A stretch of DNA of 64,000 bases from contig CAYYYF010000001.1 in NCBI GenBank assembly GCA_964475945.1, forward strand, positions 62,001 to 126,000, read 5' to 3'. The first letter of the stretch is position 1, and every line of letters begins with the position of its first letter. The translations under genes and the position numbers were made by a program. Positions 62,953 through 64,000 of the stretch are shown one piece after another. Below the pieces are notes generated by a model. The model did no database searches, was not told where the DNA came from, and was given only the letters and a program-made list of their open reading frames with translations. The stretch is from JBBIQH01 sp964475945. Lineage in GTDB: Archaea; Thermoproteota; Nitrososphaeria; Nitrososphaerales; Nitrosocaldaceae.

Positions 62953-63195
62953 CTATTCCCCTTGCCCTTCTATAACTATCAATGTTACAGTTGATCTTAC
63001 CTTTGGCATCCTCCTTATCTTCCATGTTATAGTATCCTTGAGCTCTTCCATGCTATTTCCTTCTACCTTAACCACTATATCATATACTCCATACGCGCCT
63101 TTCACTTCCTTAACCCCTTTGAGGGCACTTATCTCCCTAATTACAGCATCCTCTGACCCTAGGTCACAGTTTATTAATACATACGCTGATGGCAT
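62953..63195 (-). CDS. Stand-alone Lrp/AsnC effector-binding (RAM) domain protein
   Basis: 80 residues comprising only the RAM domain: AYVLINCDLGSEDAVIREISALKGVKEVKGAYGVYDIVVKVEGNSMEELKDTITWKI. The helix-turn-helix of full Lrp proteins is missing, and no frame upstream supplies it, so it is a free ligand-binding module that could modulate Lrp-type regulators by mixed oligomers. It is divergent from the hypothetical gene at 63259. Confidence 0.85.
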   Translation of the reverse strand: MPSAYVLINCDLGSEDAVIREISALKGVKEVKGAYGVYDIVVKVEGNSMEELKDTITWKIRRMPKVRSTVTLIVIEGQGE

Positions 63196-63258
63196 ATGTA
63201 ATATTATAGCATGTAGCTTATCAATCTAACTAACAATAAGTTTATCAAGCTATGTATA

Positions 63259-63645
63259 ATGATAACTACCATGAATAACACAAGATACAAGGAGGTATGC
63301 AATAATATAATTAGCATAAATGGTAAGATAAGATATGTAGGGATAATAAACAGGTTTGGTAAGACTATTGCAGGGAAGATGAGGGATGGCTTAAGGCCTT
63401 TATTCAAGCCTGAGGAGGCTAGAGATGAGTTCTTCTTAACAGCTATTAGAGAGAGTATGAGGAATGCATTCACAGACTCCCTTGGTAGAAACCACTTTAC
63501 ATTAACTGTGCATGAGAAGGTAAAGTTGGTATCATTCATGCACAATGAACATATAATCTACATAAGCACGGATAGTAATGCTAGTTACGATGAGATAGTT
63601 GATATTATAAATAAAGTTAAGACTATGCAATTAAGATTAAATTAA
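63259..63645 (+). CDS. Hypothetical protein, possible Nitrososphaerota-specific family
   Basis: 128 residues, alpha/beta, soluble. The segments RYKEVCNNIISINGKIRYVGIINRFGKTIAGKMRDGLRPLFKPEEARDEFFLTAIRESMR and NHFTLTVHEKVKLVSFMHNEHIIYISTD suggest a compact roadblock/PAS-sized sensory fold. I cannot name the family with certainty. It stands between the RAM protein and a convergent VTT-domain gene. Confidence 0.7.
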   Translation: MITTMNNTRYKEVCNNIISINGKIRYVGIINRFGKTIAGKMRDGLRPLFKPEEARDEFFLTAIRESMRNAFTDSLGRNHFTLTVHEKVKLVSFMHNEHIIYISTDSNASYDEIVDIINKVKTMQLRLN

Positions 63646-63656
63646 TTATATCGTTA

Positions 63657-64000
63657 TCACTCTTGTAAACCTTCCTTAGCAAGCCTCTTCCTTAACACAA
63701 CTATAGCTATTATTGCTACTGCAGTAATGAGAGTAATAAGCTCTAAGTTACTATCTATAAATGCCAATATCTCCTCACCCCATAACATTATAAGCACTCC
63801 TTCAGCATAGAATCTAGCTCCTCGCCCTACTATTGAGGCTATAATGAACTTCTTAAGGTCAACTTTGAATATGCCTCCTGTGATGGTAAATACTTTATAT
63901 GGTATAGGTGAGAAAGCTGCTATGAGTATAGCCCATGCACCATACTCCTTGAAGTAGTTATCAGCTCTATCTATTACCTTTTCAGAGAATATCCTCTTTA
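63657..64000 (-). CDS. DedA/SNARE-associated (VTT-domain) membrane protein, N-terminus cut by window end
   Basis: The frame runs from the window edge to TGA at 63657-63659, giving 114 C-terminal residues. FKEYGAWAILIAAFSPIPYKVFTITGGIFKVDLKKFIIASIVGRGARFYAEG is the characteristic VTT-domain segment with the PIP(Y/F)K motif. Two more membrane helices and a basic end (RKRLAKEGLQE) follow. These proteins act in membrane homeostasis or lipid scrambling. The start lies outside this window. Confidence 0.75.
   Translation of the reverse strand, partial: KRIFSEKVIDRADNYFKEYGAWAILIAAFSPIPYKVFTITGGIFKVDLKKFIIASIVGRGARFYAEGVLIMLWGEEILAFIDSNLELITLITAVAIIAIVVLRKRLAKEGLQE

Overview
The window looks like the chromosome of a thermophilic archaeon of the Nitrososphaerota (Thaumarchaeota), most likely near Nitrosocaldus. 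The evidence is indirect: a 16S-23S rRNA operon with archaeal termini and no spacer tRNA; Alba, MEMO, isopentenyl phosphate kinase, type 2 IPP isomerase, Mre11-Rad50, Tsr3 and archaeal-type GAPDH and GluRS; intron-bearing tRNAs; a PHA synthase overlapping an ADP-forming acyl-CoA synthetase; and PEFG-like C-terminal sorting signals. Protein genes are AT-rich (AGG, GAG, AAG and ATA codons) while the rRNA genes are GC-rich, as expected for a thermophile. No plasmid, phage, CRISPR array or intact transposon was seen.

Layout. 0-7.6 kb: nucleoside/sugar salvage (PfkB kinase, nucleoside hydrolase), LysE exporter, O-methyltransferase, a two-wHTH regulator with a membrane partner, Alba, and a Y-family polymerase with a C-terminal PIP box. 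7.6-14.2 kb: a two-intron tRNA-Ser, a GcvH-TusA-like fusion, PHA synthase overlapping acyl-CoA synthetase (ADP-forming), then a rhodanese and a CPGC redoxin separated by a 48-bp perfect palindrome. 14.2-21.6 kb: an ArsB/NhaD-type permease and succinate dehydrogenase, in which sdhA is separated from sdhCDB by an inserted pair of AT-richer exported-protein genes. 21.6-28.4 kb: an SDR lacking its catalytic Lys, HtrA, an exported protein, phosphoesterase, GAPDH and a PadR regulator with a tandem operator. 27.5-34.8 kb: the isoprenoid/membrane-lipid cluster (rps2, MEMO, mevalonate kinase, IPK, IPP isomerase, GGPP synthase) followed by GluRS.

34.8-43.9 kb: Rieske protein, a 47-aa zinc-finger gene, tRNA-Ala with a variable-loop intron, a PEFG-type surface protein, family 4 UDG, TldD, Mre11-Rad50 and a DsrE-like protein. 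43.9-48.7 kb: an ilvB-ilvN-leuA-leuB branched-chain amino acid operon on the minus strand. 49.2-50.5 kb: a decayed exported-protein locus. 50.6-55.4 kb: CorA, PurB, thioredoxin reductase, and a TusA-cysteine synthase pair. 55.5-61.4 kb: an RNA-centred block with a structured leader, 16S, 23S, a 41-aa cysteine-rich mini-protein, Tsr3 (16S rRNA modification) and a probable RNase P RNA. The end carries a DUF2175-like zinc protein, an alcohol dehydrogenase, an Lrp-type RAM protein, an unassigned gene and a DedA/VTT fragment cut by the window edge.

The most distinctive thread is sulfur-carrier biology: a lipoyl-domain/TusA-like fusion, a second free TusA next to cysteine synthase, a DsrE-like protein, a rhodanese, a CPGC redoxin and thioredoxin reductase. 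I consider the GcvH-TusA fusion upstream of the PHA/acyl-CoA genes the best candidate for an undescribed system.
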